Part shown: positions 1 through 6,198 of the stretch, one piece after another
Layout: the number at the start of each line of letters is the position of its first letter
Position numbering within the stretch: position 1 is the stretch's first letter
Source of the DNA: Pseudomonadota bacterium
GTDB taxonomy: Bacteria > Pseudomonadota > Gammaproteobacteria > Xanthomonadales > Xanthomonadaceae
Length of the DNA stretch: 8,371 bases
NCBI GenBank assembly: GCA_023453655.1
Contig: JAEXTE010000404.1
Coordinates: forward strand, 1 to 8,371
Reading direction: 5' to 3'
Notes under the pieces: generated by a model
The model's database searches: none
What the model was told of the DNA's origin: nothing
What the model saw: only the letters and a program-made list of their open reading frames with translations
Position numbers and translations under genes: made by a program

Positions 1-80
1 TCAAGATCACCACCACCAGCGACCTGGCGCGCTTCGAATTCCTGCTCGCCCGGCGGACCCTGCACGGAGAGAACGGATGA
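1..80 (+). CDS. ispD: 2-C-methyl-D-erythritol 4-phosphate cytidylyltransferase, C-terminal end (partial)
   Basis: Only the last 25 codons are present; the gene enters from the left edge, with its first complete codon at base 3 and TGA at 78-80. The visible tail begins KITTSSDLARFEFLLA. This resembles the usual IspD ending, where a K-(V/I)-T-x-x-x-DLA segment is followed by a short helix. IspD transfers CMP from CTP to methylerythritol phosphate in the MEP isoprenoid pathway, in the cytoplasm. The stop overlaps the next start as ATGA (77-80). The identification leans on this short tail and on ispF lying one gene downstream, the standard ispD-ispF association. No catalytic residue is visible in the fragment. 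Confidence 0.8.
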   Translation, partial: KITTTSDLARFEFLLARRTLHGENG

Positions 81-526
81 GGCGATTGGCGGCAGCGGCG
101 ATGTTCGCGATGATCGCGACGGCGGCCCACCCGGCCGCGGCGCAGGAGGGCGCGGGCGACCTTGAGGCCTGCGTGGTGGAGGCGACGACGGCCGACGACC
201 GGCGCGCCCTGGTGCGCTGGATGTTCTCGGCGATCTCGCTGCATCCGGAACTGCAGGACCTGCCCCAGCCGACCGGCGCACAGCGCGAGGAGGCCAACCA
301 CGGCATGGGCGCCGTCATGGAGCGGCTGCTGGCGGAGGACTGCGCCGAGCCGGCGCGCCGGGCGTTCCGCGACGGCAGTGCCGACCAGGCCGTCGGAAAC
401 GCGTTCCGTCGCGTTGGCGAGTTGGCCGGCGAGGGACTGTTCGCAGACCCGCGCGTGGCCGCCGAGGCCTCCGGCCTCATCCGCCATGTCGACATGAACC
501 GGATCGTGGAGCTGTTCCTGCCGTGA
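77..526 (+). CDS. Small secreted (periplasmic) protein of unknown function between ispD and ispF
   Basis: The product has 149 aa. Residues 1-22 look like a Sec signal peptide: two Arg, an Ala/Met-rich core, then an AAA-Q site giving likely cleavage near residue 22. No lipobox Cys follows. The mature part is acidic and mostly helical in character, with two cysteines (C32 and C89) that could form a periplasmic disulfide. Segments such as [13 protein letters not shown] (residues 38-50) and LLAEDC (84-89) resemble, from memory, a family of short hypothetical secreted gammaproteobacterial proteins, but I cannot name it. The ATG at 77 is supported by a GGAGAG Shine-Dalgarno at 66-71 and by the ATGA overlap with ispD. 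The stop overlaps the GTG of ispF (GTGA, 523-526), so it looks translationally coupled on both sides. No function is inferred; its link to isoprenoid synthesis may be positional only. Confidence 0.8.
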   Translation: MRRLAAAAMFAMIATAAHPAAAQEGAGDLEACVVEATTADDRRALVRWMFSAISLHPELQDLPQPTGAQREEANHGMGAVMERLLAEDCAEPARRAFRDGSADQAVGNAFRRVGELAGEGLFADPRVAAEASGLIRHVDMNRIVELFLP

Positions 527-1002
527 ACATGAGGATCGGCCAGGGTTACGACGTCCATGCCTTCGGCGACGGCGACCACGTGATGATCGGTGGCGTGCGC
601 GTGCCGCACGAACGCGGCGTGCTCGCGCACAGCGATGGCGACGTAGTGCTGCACGCGCTGTGCGACGCCATGCTCGGCGCGCTGGCGCTGGGCGACATCG
701 GAATCCACTTCCCGCCTTCCGACCCGCGCTGGAAGGGAGCCGACAGCCGCGTATTCCTGCGCCACTGCAACGAGCTGCTGCGCGAGCGCGGCTGGCGCGT
801 GGGCAATGCCGACGTGACCGTGGTCTGCGAACGTCCCAGGGTCGGGCCGCATGCGCCGGCCATGCGCGCGCTGATCGCCGACGAACTCGGCGTCGGCATG
901 GACGACATCAGCGTCAAGGCGACGACCAGCGAACGCATGGGCTTCACCGGGCGCGGCGAGGGCATCGCCGCGATGGCGACCTGCCTGCTCGTGCGCGCAT
1001 GA
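523..1002 (+). CDS. ispF: 2-C-methyl-D-erythritol 2,4-cyclodiphosphate synthase
   Basis: IspF cyclises CDP-methylerythritol phosphate to the 2,4-cyclodiphosphate with release of CMP, in the cytosolic MEP pathway. The 159-aa length matches E. coli IspF (159 aa). The N-terminal motif [12 protein letters not shown] is present. D10 and H12 with H44 fit the divalent-metal ligands (D8, H10 and H42 in E. coli), and H36 lies in AHSDGD. The family signature [18 protein letters not shown] lies at 132-149. The start is uncertain. GTG at 523 overlaps the upstream stop and has GGAG at 508-511. An ATG at 529 would give 157 aa and align with the E. coli N-terminus. Both leave the enzyme intact; GTG is preferred for its coupling and spacing. 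The gene ends in an ATGA overlap with truD. Confidence 0.96.
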   Translation: MNMRIGQGYDVHAFGDGDHVMIGGVRVPHERGVLAHSDGDVVLHALCDAMLGALALGDIGIHFPPSDPRWKGADSRVFLRHCNELLRERGWRVGNADVTVVCERPRVGPHAPAMRALIADELGVGMDDISVKATTSERMGFTGRGEGIAAMATCLLVRA

Positions 1003-2075
1003 GTGAGGCCGCGGCTGCACCCCTGCGGGCCCACGGCGCCCCCGTGCTGCATGCGAGCATCCGCCAGGCGCCCGAGGATTTCGTCGTCGAGGAGATCGAC
1101 GCATTCCAGGCCAGCGGCGCCGGAGAACACCTGCTGCTGACCGTCGAGAAGCGCGCGCTCAACACCGCCTTCGTGGCGCGCAGGATCGCGCAGTGGGCGG
1201 GCGTGCCGGAGGCGGCCGTCGGCTATGCCGGGATCAAGGACCGCCACGCGCTCACGCGCCAGCGCTTCACGGTGCAGCTGCCCGGGCGGGAGGCGCCGCC
1301 GCCGGACCTGCTCGCCTTCGAGGACGCCGGTTCCGGCGAGGCGCTGCGGGTGCTCGACGCGACCCGCCACGCGCGCAAGCTGCCGCGCGGCGCGCTGGCG
1401 GGCAACCGTTTCGTCCTGGTGCTGCGCGCGGTGCGCGGAGAACGCGAAGCCATCGAGGCGCGACTGCGCGCGATCCACGCGCGTGGCGTGCCGAACGGAT
1501 TCGGGGGACAGCGCTTCGGCCACGGCGGCGGCAACGTCGGCAAGGCGCTGGCGATGTTTTCCGGCCGGCGCGTGCGTCGCGAGGAACGCTCGATGCTGCT
1601 GTCGGCAGCCCGTTCGGAACTGTTCAACCGGGTACTGGCGGCGCGCGTCGCGGCGGGCAGCTGGGACCGCGGCCTCGACGGCGAGGTCTGGATGCTGGAC
1701 GGCAGCCGCAGCGTGTTTGGCCCGCAACCGTTCGACGAGGAGCTGGCGGCGCGCCTGGCGGCCTTCGACATCCATCCCACGGCGCCGCTGTGGGGCCGGG
1801 GCGAACGACGCAGCCAGGGCGCCGCATTGGCCGTGGAGAATGCGGTGCTCGATGAACCGGTCGCGCTGCGTCTGCGCCACGGACTCGAGGCGGCCGGACT
1901 GCGCCAGGAACGGCGCGCGACGCGCATGCGTGCGGACGGCCTGGCATGGCAATGGCTCACCGACGACGCGCTGCGCCTGGCATTCTCCCTTCCGCCGGGC
2001 GCGTATGCGACCAGCGTGCTGGCCGAACTGGGCACGATCGAGGATGCGGCGTCCGGCGACCATTCGTCGGATTGA
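999..2075 (+). CDS. truD: tRNA pseudouridine(13) synthase TruD
   Basis: TruD isomerises uridine 13 to pseudouridine in tRNA-Glu and is the founding bacterial member of its pseudouridine synthase family. The product has 358 aa (E. coli about 349). Early segments fit the family: [13 protein letters not shown] (21-33) and [14 protein letters not shown] (43-56). The catalytic motif [14 protein letters not shown] contains the nucleophile D81. The family motif [16 protein letters not shown] begins near residue 163. The C-terminus ends in a typical [14 protein letters not shown]. The ATG at 999 overlaps the ispF stop as ATGA. I see no convincing Shine-Dalgarno before it, so translation is probably coupled to ispF. 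In many gammaproteobacteria surE follows immediately; here two other genes intervene. Confidence 0.96.
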   Translation: MSEAAAAPLRAHGAPVLHASIRQAPEDFVVEEIDAFQASGAGEHLLLTVEKRALNTAFVARRIAQWAGVPEAAVGYAGIKDRHALTRQRFTVQLPGREAPPPDLLAFEDAGSGEALRVLDATRHARKLPRGALAGNRFVLVLRAVRGEREAIEARLRAIHARGVPNGFGGQRFGHGGGNVGKALAMFSGRRVRREERSMLLSAARSELFNRVLAARVAAGSWDRGLDGEVWMLDGSRSVFGPQPFDEELAARLAAFDIHPTAPLWGRGERRSQGAALAVENAVLDEPVALRLRHGLEAAGLRQERRATRMRADGLAWQWLTDDALRLAFSLPPGAYATSVLAELGTIEDAASGDHSSD

Positions 2076-2109
2076 CGGATCGGACACTGGCGCGGGCGTG
2101 CGCCGGGCG

Positions 2110-2115
2110 TATATC
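2110..2115 (+). promoter_or_regulatory. Weak candidate -10 element upstream of the lipoprotein gene
   Basis: TATATC in the 91-base truD-lipoprotein gap is the only AT-rich hexamer in an otherwise very GC-rich stretch and matches four of six sigma-70 -10 positions. A TTGACG overlapping the truD stop (2072-2077) is 32 bases upstream, too far to be its -35. The position at proper spacing (CTGGCG, 2087-2092) is poor. This is only a candidate; read-through from truD is equally plausible. Confidence 0.22.
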
Positions 2116-2154
2116 TGTGGACCGCGCGGCGCGTGGTCGTGCCGACGCGGCAAC

Positions 2155-2159
2155 AGGAG
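2155..2159 (+). promoter_or_regulatory. Shine-Dalgarno site for the small lipoprotein gene
   Basis: AGGAG sits seven bases before the ATG at 2167. It is one of the best ribosome binding sites in the window. It fixes the start of a short gene that otherwise sits inside a longer GC-driven open frame beginning at 1225, and is the main reason to call that gene real. Confidence 0.75.
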
Positions 2160-2166
2160 CGCAGCC

Positions 2167-2382
2167 ATGAACGCAGCCCTTCGTGTCGTTACCGCAACCG
2201 TCCTGCTGGCGGGATTGGCCGCCTGCGCCAGCAGCTCCGGAATCGCACGGCGCCCGGTCGTGCAGCCGCAACCGGGAACCCTGGTCACCGACGCGGTCTA
2301 TGTTTCGCGCGTCGAGCGATTGGCAGGACGGCGATACATGCAGGTCCATTGGGTCAATTCCCCGCAGCGGCGGGTCGATTGA
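2167..2382 (+). CDS. Small putative outer-membrane or periplasmic lipoprotein
   Basis: The product has 71 aa. It begins with a short positive segment, a hydrophobic core and the lipobox LAAC with C20, so it should be processed by signal peptidase II and lipidated. Ser at +2/+3 after the Cys carries no Asp retention signal, favouring the outer membrane by the E. coli rule. The mature part is only about 52 residues: a Pro/Gln/Arg-rich stretch (29-37), then a segment around VYVSRVERLAGRRYMQVHWV (44-63). The tail is rich in Arg. I recognise no named family. The ATG is chosen from AGGAG at seven bases spacing and the lipobox geometry. It lies 91 bases after truD and converges on the smr gene, whose stop is 46 bases away. 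The conserved truD-surE order elsewhere suggests this is a lineage-specific insertion. Confidence 0.78.
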   Translation: MNAALRVVTATVLLAGLAACASSSGIARRPVVQPQPGTLVTDAVYVSRVERLAGRRYMQVHWVNSPQRRVD

Positions 2383-2428
2383 CCGCAGGGAGGCGCCGTG
2401 GGCTACCGGCACCCAAAGCATCCCGGCC

Positions 2429-2968
2429 CTAGCGCGGCCTGAGCAATACCAGCACCGCACCCGTTCCGCCTTGCGAGGCGGGTGCGGAATGGAATGCCAG
2501 CACGTCGCTCCGCTGGCGCAGGAGCCGATCGACGAGGTTTTTGAGCACCGGCACGCCGCCCGATCCCAGGCCCTTGCCGTGGATCACGCGCACGCAGTGC
2601 GCGCCGCGGTCGCGCGCGTCGAGCAGGAAGCTGCGCAGCAGCGCCTCCGCGCCCGCCGCCGTGGCGTGGTGGAGGTCCAGTTCGTCCTGCGCGGCGTACT
2701 GCCCCTGTGCGAGCCGCTTGAGCACGCGCACGGGCACCTCGTCGCGGCGATGGCGCAGCGTATCGCCGGCTTCGATGGTGTCCGGCCCGAGCATGCGCCG
2801 GAATTCGTCCCTGGCGTCGGCCTCGTCCAGGTCGCCCATGCGGGTGCCGGGACGCGGTTTCGGGCGCTGCGGGGGCGCATCGGCCGGCGGCAGCTCGCGC
2901 ACGGGCCCGATCGCGCTGCGGAACAGCGCGGCGTCGTCCTCGTCGGGCGGCTTGCGGTCGTGGCTCAT
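2429..2968 (-). CDS. Smr domain endonuclease, SmrB-like
   Basis: The product has 179 aa (E. coli SmrB/YfcN about 183). The N-terminal segment DEDDAALFRSAIGPVRELP (10-28) resembles the conserved SmrB N-terminus. A basic/Pro linker (32-43) follows. The C-terminal Smr domain (about 92-179) has ELDLHH with the DLH motif at 98-100, VRVIHGKGLGSGG (126-138), and AFHSAP...GGTGAVLVLL near the end. In E. coli, SmrB is recruited to collided ribosomes and cleaves the mRNA between them, and the DLH residues are needed for cleavage. That role is inferred here from family and the matching N-terminus. The start at 2968 (ATG) gives the expected N-terminus; the open frame extends far upstream only because of high GC, into antisense surE. 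No clear Shine-Dalgarno precedes it. It is transcribed divergently from surE and converges on the small lipoprotein gene. Confidence 0.9.
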   Translation of the reverse strand: MSHDRKPPDEDDAALFRSAIGPVRELPPADAPPQRPKPRPGTRMGDLDEADARDEFRRMLGPDTIEAGDTLRHRRDEVPVRVLKRLAQGQYAAQDELDLHHATAAGAEALLRSFLLDARDRGAHCVRVIHGKGLGSGGVPVLKNLVDRLLRQRSDVLAFHSAPASQGGTGAVLVLLRPR

Positions 2969-3022
2969 CGGCCAAGTATGCCGTTTCCGGGCTGAGCGTC
3001 CGGCATCGCGGGGCGCGCATCC

Positions 3023-3030
3023 GGTATCAT
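3023..3030 (+). promoter_or_regulatory. Candidate -10 region of the surE promoter (GGTATCAT)
   Basis: The 102-base smr/surE divergent gap contains GGTATCAT; its TATCAT matches five of six sigma-70 -10 bases. It lies 41 bases before the surE ATG, a sensible distance. No good -35 is seen 16-18 bases upstream (around 3001-3008), so the call rests on the -10 alone. The same octamer occurs in the yhbY/rlmE divergent gap at 6923-6930. Confidence 0.35.
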
Positions 3031-3070
3031 CGCTGCATACGCGTCGCGACAGGGGTGGATCCGGGGTTTC

Positions 3071-3853
3071 ATGCGAGTACTGGTCAGCAACGATGATGGC
3101 GTCGACGCACCGGGCATCCGCATCCTCGCGCAGGGCCTGCGCGATGCGGGTCACGAGGTCCTGATCGTCGCGCCGGACCGGGACCGCTCCGGCGCCAGCA
3201 ATTCCCTGACCCTGGACATGCCGCTGCGCGTGCAGAAGCTCGAGGAGTCGGTGTGGCGCGTCTACGGCACGCCGACCGACTGCGTGCACGTGGCGATCAC
3301 CGGCATGTTCGACGTCGAACCCGACATCGTCGTCTCGGGCATCAACAACACCGCCAACCTCGGCGACGACGTGATCTACTCGGGCACCGTCGCCGCGGCG
3401 ATGGAAGGCCGGTTCCTGGGCCTGCCGGCGATCGCGATGTCGCTGGCCACGGTCAACCACGACGGCCGCTACTACGAGACCGCGGCGCGCGCCGCCGTGG
3501 AGATCGTCGAGCGCCTGAAGGCCGATCCGTTGCCGGCCGACACCATCCTCAACGTCAACGTGCCCGACCGCGCCTGGAGCGAGATCGCCGGCTTCGAGGT
3601 CACGCGCCTGGGCAACCGCCATCGCGCCGAGCCCTGCACGAAGCAGGAAGACCCGCGCGGCCGCACCTGGTGGTGGATCGGCGCGGCCGGTCCGGAGATG
3701 GACGCCGGGCCCGGCACGGATTTCCACGCGGTGCGCTTCGGCCACATCTCGATCACCCCGATCCACGTCGACCTCACCCGCTACCAGGCGCTGGAGCAGG
3801 TGGCCAGCTGGGTCGGCAGCCTGGCCGCCGAGCTGAAGGAGCCCCGGCCGTGA
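3071..3853 (+). CDS. surE: 5'/3'-nucleotidase SurE
   Basis: SurE is a metal-dependent phosphatase that dephosphorylates nucleoside 5'- and 3'-monophosphates and, in E. coli, also polyphosphate. It supports stationary-phase survival. The product has 260 aa, in the usual 250-260 range. The N-terminus [16 protein letters not shown] carries D8 and D9. S40 in [10 protein letters not shown] and N92 in [12 protein letters not shown] complete the metal site. [11 protein letters not shown] (103-113) is the conserved helix. VNVP (162-165) and the [12 protein letters not shown] strand near 225-236 are also typical. The ATG at 3071 gives exactly the family N-terminus; a GGGG run at 3063-3066 may serve as a weak ribosome binding site. 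The stop overlaps the pcm start by one base (TGATG), a conserved pairing. Confidence 0.97.
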   Translation: MRVLVSNDDGVDAPGIRILAQGLRDAGHEVLIVAPDRDRSGASNSLTLDMPLRVQKLEESVWRVYGTPTDCVHVAITGMFDVEPDIVVSGINNTANLGDDVIYSGTVAAAMEGRFLGLPAIAMSLATVNHDGRYYETAARAAVEIVERLKADPLPADTILNVNVPDRAWSEIAGFEVTRLGNRHRAEPCTKQEDPRGRTWWWIGAAGPEMDAGPGTDFHAVRFGHISITPIHVDLTRYQALEQVASWVGSLAAELKEPRP

Positions 3854-4536
3854 TGACGCCGCGGCTGCGCCTGCAACCCGAGGCGCTGGGCATGGGCATG
3901 ACCTCGCAGCGCGTGCGCGACCGCCTGATCGAGCGACTGCGCGCCAACGGCATCCGCGACGAGCGCGTGCTCAACGCGATCCGCACCGTGCCGCGCCACC
4001 TGTTCGTGGACGAGGCGCTGGCCACGCGCGCCTACGAGGACACCGCGCTGCCCATCGGCCATGGCCAGACCATCTCGCAGCCGTGGGTGGTCGCGCGCAT
4101 GACCGAGGCGCTGTTCGAGGACGGTCACCAGCCGCGGCGCGTGCTCGAGGTCGGGACCGGTTCGGGCTACCAGGCCGCCGTGCTGGCCGCGCTGGGGCTG
4201 GAGGTGCACACGGTCGAACGCATCGGCGACCTGCTGCGGGTGGCGCGCAAGCGCTTCCGCTCGCTGGGGCTCAACGTGCGCAGCAAGCACGACGATGGTC
4301 GCGCCGGCTGGGCCGAGAACGGCCCCTACGACGGCATCCTGGTCACTGCCGGTGCCGCGGCGCTGGTCGATGCGCTGACCGAGCAGCTCGCGCCGGGCGG
4401 CGTACTGGTCGCCCCGGTCGGCGCGGCCAACGCACAGCAGTTGCTCATGCTGCGCCGGCAGGCCGACGGCTCGCTGCTGCGCCGGGAGCTGGGCCAGGTG
4501 GTGTTCGTGCCGCTGCTGTCCGGCACCCTGGGCTGA
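3853..4536 (+). CDS. pcm: Protein-L-isoaspartate O-methyltransferase
   Basis: Pcm uses S-adenosylmethionine to methylate isoaspartyl residues formed by protein ageing, starting their repair to aspartate. The product has 227 aa (E. coli 208). It shows [13 protein letters not shown] (18-30), [10 protein letters not shown] (46-55), the signature [18 protein letters not shown] (66-83), and the SAM-binding loop [16 protein letters not shown] (97-112). FVPLLSG (218-224) closes the protein. The start at 3853 overlaps the surE TGA by one base and gives an N-terminal extension ([10 protein letters not shown]) that I recall from Xanthomonas Pcm. The internal ATG at 3898 would give a shorter, E. coli-like form. 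The open frame continues far upstream only as a GC shadow within surE. Confidence 0.96.
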   Translation: MTPRLRLQPEALGMGMTSQRVRDRLIERLRANGIRDERVLNAIRTVPRHLFVDEALATRAYEDTALPIGHGQTISQPWVVARMTEALFEDGHQPRRVLEVGTGSGYQAAVLAALGLEVHTVERIGDLLRVARKRFRSLGLNVRSKHDDGRAGWAENGPYDGILVTAGAAALVDALTEQLAPGGVLVAPVGAANAQQLLMLRRQADGSLLRRELGQVVFVPLLSGTLG

Positions 4537-4539
4537 GCC

Positions 4540-5193
4540 GTGTCCATGGAGGAGCAGGCCGCCCGCGAGGCGGACGAACAAAGCCTCGGCACGCAGATCG
4601 AGGGCATGATCGCGCGCATGCCGCCCGACCATGTGAGCCTGGGCGAGCTGCTCGACCTGTTCGGCGACGAAGGCCTGCTGCTGCTGACGATCCTGCTGAC
4701 GCTGGTGTTCCTGATCCCGGTGTCGATTCCGGGCGTGAGCACGGTGTTCGGCGCGGCGATCCTGCTGGTGGGCGTGAGCCGGGTGCTCGGGCGCCAGCTG
4801 TGGGTGCCGCGCCGCGTGCGCGAACGGCGGCTGCCGTCGGACCGGCTGCGGCCTGGCCTCGTCGGCGGCCTGCGCTGGGTGACGCGGCTGGAGCGGCTCA
4901 GCCGCCCGCACCGGCTGCCGATGCTCGTCGACGGGCGCGCCCAGGACCTGCTCAACAATCTGGCTTTCATCGCCGCGGCCCTGCTGTTGATGGCGCCCTT
5001 CGGCTTCGTGCCTTTCAGCAACACCATCCCCGCCATCGCGCTGCTGGCCTATGCGATCGGCTTCATCCAGCGCGACGGAGGCGCGGTGCTGCTCGGTCAC
5101 CTGGCCAACATCGGTACCGTGGTCTATTTCAGCGTACTGATCGGCGGCAGCGGACTGGTTGCGCAGGAACTGTTCAAGCGCCTTGCGGGATGA
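4540..5193 (+). CDS. ExoD-family (exopolysaccharide synthesis protein ExoD-like) membrane protein
   Basis: The product has 217 aa and fits the ExoD family. A soluble N-terminal helix with SLGELLDLFGDEG (33-45) leads into membrane segments at about 46-64 and 66-84, with the conserved IPVSIPGVSTVFGAAILL (59-76) between and within them. A basic cytoplasmic loop (85-127, including WVPRRVRERRLP) follows. Further membrane segments lie at about 138-156, 161-176 and 181-205, with FIQRDG (175-180) as the family motif. ExoD was first described in Sinorhizobium, where it affects exopolysaccharide, alkaline tolerance and nodule invasion; its biochemical role is unclear. The start is GTG at 4540, three bases after the pcm stop; ATG at 4546 is an alternative. 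Neither has a good Shine-Dalgarno, so coupling to pcm is likely. The gene sits where enteric genomes carry an unrelated membrane gene or nothing between pcm and nlpD. Confidence 0.85.
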   Translation: MSMEEQAAREADEQSLGTQIEGMIARMPPDHVSLGELLDLFGDEGLLLLTILLTLVFLIPVSIPGVSTVFGAAILLVGVSRVLGRQLWVPRRVRERRLPSDRLRPGLVGGLRWVTRLERLSRPHRLPMLVDGRAQDLLNNLAFIAAALLLMAPFGFVPFSNTIPAIALLAYAIGFIQRDGGAVLLGHLANIGTVVYFSVLIGGSGLVAQELFKRLAG

Positions 5194-5239
5194 TGGCCGC
5201 GCCGCCACCGTTCCGCCGGACCGAAGGACGATACGGAAG

Positions 5240-6007
5240 ATGACGACCCCATCGCGAATTCCCGCCGCTGCGCTGGCGCTGCTGTGCGCGCTGCTTGTCG
5301 CAGCATGCAGCAGCACGGTGGTGCGCGCGCCGGGTACCGCCGGCACGCCGAAAACCTCCACGCCCAAGCCAGGTGCGAGCGTGGTGGTCAAGCGCGGCGA
5401 CACCCTCTACCGGCTGGCGGTGAGCAACGGCATCAGCCCGATGGACCTGGCGCTGTGGAACGGGATCTCCGCACCGTACACGATCTACCCGGGGCAACGT
5501 CTGTGGCTGTATCCGCGCTCGGGCGCCCAGGCCGCGCGCACGACCACCGCGCCGTCTGCCGGCACCCGGCGTCCGCCGGTGGTGCGGCCGACCCAGACCC
5601 CGCCGCAGCCGACCACGCCGCCGCCGGTGCGCAGCAGCATCGCCTGGCGCTGGCCCACCGACGGGCAGATCATCAACCGCTACGCCGACGGCGCCCCGCC
5701 CCGGCAGGGCATCGACATCGCCGGCAAGGGCGGGCTGGCGGTGCGCTCGGCCGCCGATGGCGTGGTGGTGTATTCGGGTTCCGGACTGGTGGGCTACGGC
5801 GAACTGGTGATCGTGAAGCACGACGAGCAGTGGCTCTCGGCGTACGGCCACAACCGGACCCGGCTGGTGAACGAAGGCGCACGGGTCAAGGCCGGCGAGC
5901 AGATCGCCGAGATGGGCAGCACCGGCACCGCGCGGGAAATGCTGCATTTCGAGATCCGCTACAACGGCAAGCCGGTCGACCCGCTGCAATACCTGCCGCG
6001 ACGCTGA
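5240..6007 (+). CDS. nlpD: NlpD-like lipoprotein with LysM and degenerate M23 (LytM) domains; amidase activator
   Basis: The product has 255 aa, with lipobox LVAAC and C23. A LysM peptidoglycan-binding domain spans about 47-90 (VVVKRGDTLYRLAVSNGIS, then NGISAPYTIYPGQRLWL). A Pro/Thr-rich linker (91-132) follows, and an M23/LytM domain fills about 155-250 (GIDIAGKGG, LSAYGHN, MGSTGTAREMLHFEIRYNG). Compared with active LytM enzymes the metal and catalytic set is incomplete. D159, H204 and H236 remain, but the first His is R155 and the first His of HxH is M234. This is the pattern of E. coli NlpD, which does not cut peptidoglycan but activates AmiC at division. That role is therefore inferred. 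The ATG at 5240 has AAGGA at 5224-5228 and fits the signal peptide; an earlier in-frame ATG at 5159 would spoil it. It follows the ExoD-family gene by 46 bases. No rpoS follows in this window. Confidence 0.93.
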   Translation: MTTPSRIPAAALALLCALLVAACSSTVVRAPGTAGTPKTSTPKPGASVVVKRGDTLYRLAVSNGISPMDLALWNGISAPYTIYPGQRLWLYPRSGAQAARTTTAPSAGTRRPPVVRPTQTPPQPTTPPPVRSSIAWRWPTDGQIINRYADGAPPRQGIDIAGKGGLAVRSAADGVVVYSGSGLVGYGELVIVKHDEQWLSAYGHNRTRLVNEGARVKAGEQIAEMGSTGTAREMLHFEIRYNGKPVDPLQYLPRR

Positions 6008-6026
6008 GGGGCGGTCGTTTCCTGTG

Positions 6027-6183
6027 GGAGCGGATCCCCGGCCCGGCGCGCACCCGGTGTGCGGGAGCGCAAGATTCCGCGAACTGCAGGCACCACCGCT
6101 CGCCGCATATCGGCGTGCACCCGCTGCAGCACCGGTCGAGGCCCTGGACGCTCCAAATCTTGGGGGGGCGGCGGATCCGCTCC
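6027..6183. repeat. Intergenic inverted-repeat element between convergent nlpD and the Mth938-domain gene
   Basis: An 11-base sequence, GGAGCGGATCC at 6027-6037, recurs as its exact reverse complement GGATCCGCTCC at 6173-6183, enclosing 135 bases. Inside are a second inverted pair, CAAGATT (6070-6076) with AATCTTG (6156-6162), a further copy of the GGAGCG core at 6064-6069, a CGCTCC at 6149-6154 and a run of seven G at 6162-6168. The left arm begins CCTGTGGGAGCGG, which resembles REP-type intergenic repeats of pseudomonads and xanthomonads. I read it as a degenerate REP pair or small non-autonomous element, with no coding content. The location between converging genes fits a role in transcript ends, but no U-tract terminator is seen. 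Confidence 0.5.
6047..6063 (+). other. Short GC hairpin 40 bases after the nlpD stop
   Basis: CGCGCAC (6047-6053) pairs with GTGTGCG (6057-6063) over seven pairs, one of them G-U, around a CCG loop. It lies in the nlpD 3' untranslated region inside the inverted-repeat element. It could stabilise the 3' end or assist termination. There is no following T-run, so I do not call it a canonical intrinsic terminator. Confidence 0.35.
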
Positions 6184-6198
6184 GCGCCAGCGCCGCGA

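Noticed and set aside
7..1104. Minus-strand open frame of 365 codons opposite the ispD end, the secreted protein and ispF
   Set aside because: Antisense to conserved IspF, with no recognisable motif or ribosome binding site.
2072..2077. TTGACG at the truD stop as a -35 element
   Set aside because: The nearest -10-like hexamer is 32 bases away, and at correct spacing the sequence is purely GC-rich.
546..2288. Minus-strand open frame of 580 codons opposite ispF and truD
   Set aside because: It lies wholly opposite strongly recognised genes, has a His/Arg/Ala-rich composition typical of antisense GC shadows, and shows no domain.
2383..2428. Possible bidirectional terminator between the lipoprotein and smr
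   Set aside because: Only weak pairing is visible and there is no T-run on either strand.
2183..2995. Plus-strand 270-codon frame covering the lipoprotein and antisense to smr
   Set aside because: The smr reading has full Smr motifs on the other strand; this frame has none and starts inside the lipoprotein gene.
2969..3766. Upstream extension of the smr frame opposite surE
   Set aside because: The Smr protein begins naturally at 2968; the upstream part is antisense to conserved SurE and is a GC shadow.
3781..5403. Minus-strand open frame of 540 codons opposite pcm, the ExoD-family gene and the start of nlpD
   Set aside because: Low-complexity Gln/His/Ala/Arg composition, and it is antisense to three clear genes; the open frame is explained by high GC at the third position.
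6008..6198. Possible small genes in the nlpD-Mth938 interval (for example frames at 6024 and 6059)
   Set aside because: They run through the inverted-repeat element into antisense Mth938-domain coding, lack ribosome binding sites and look like shadows.
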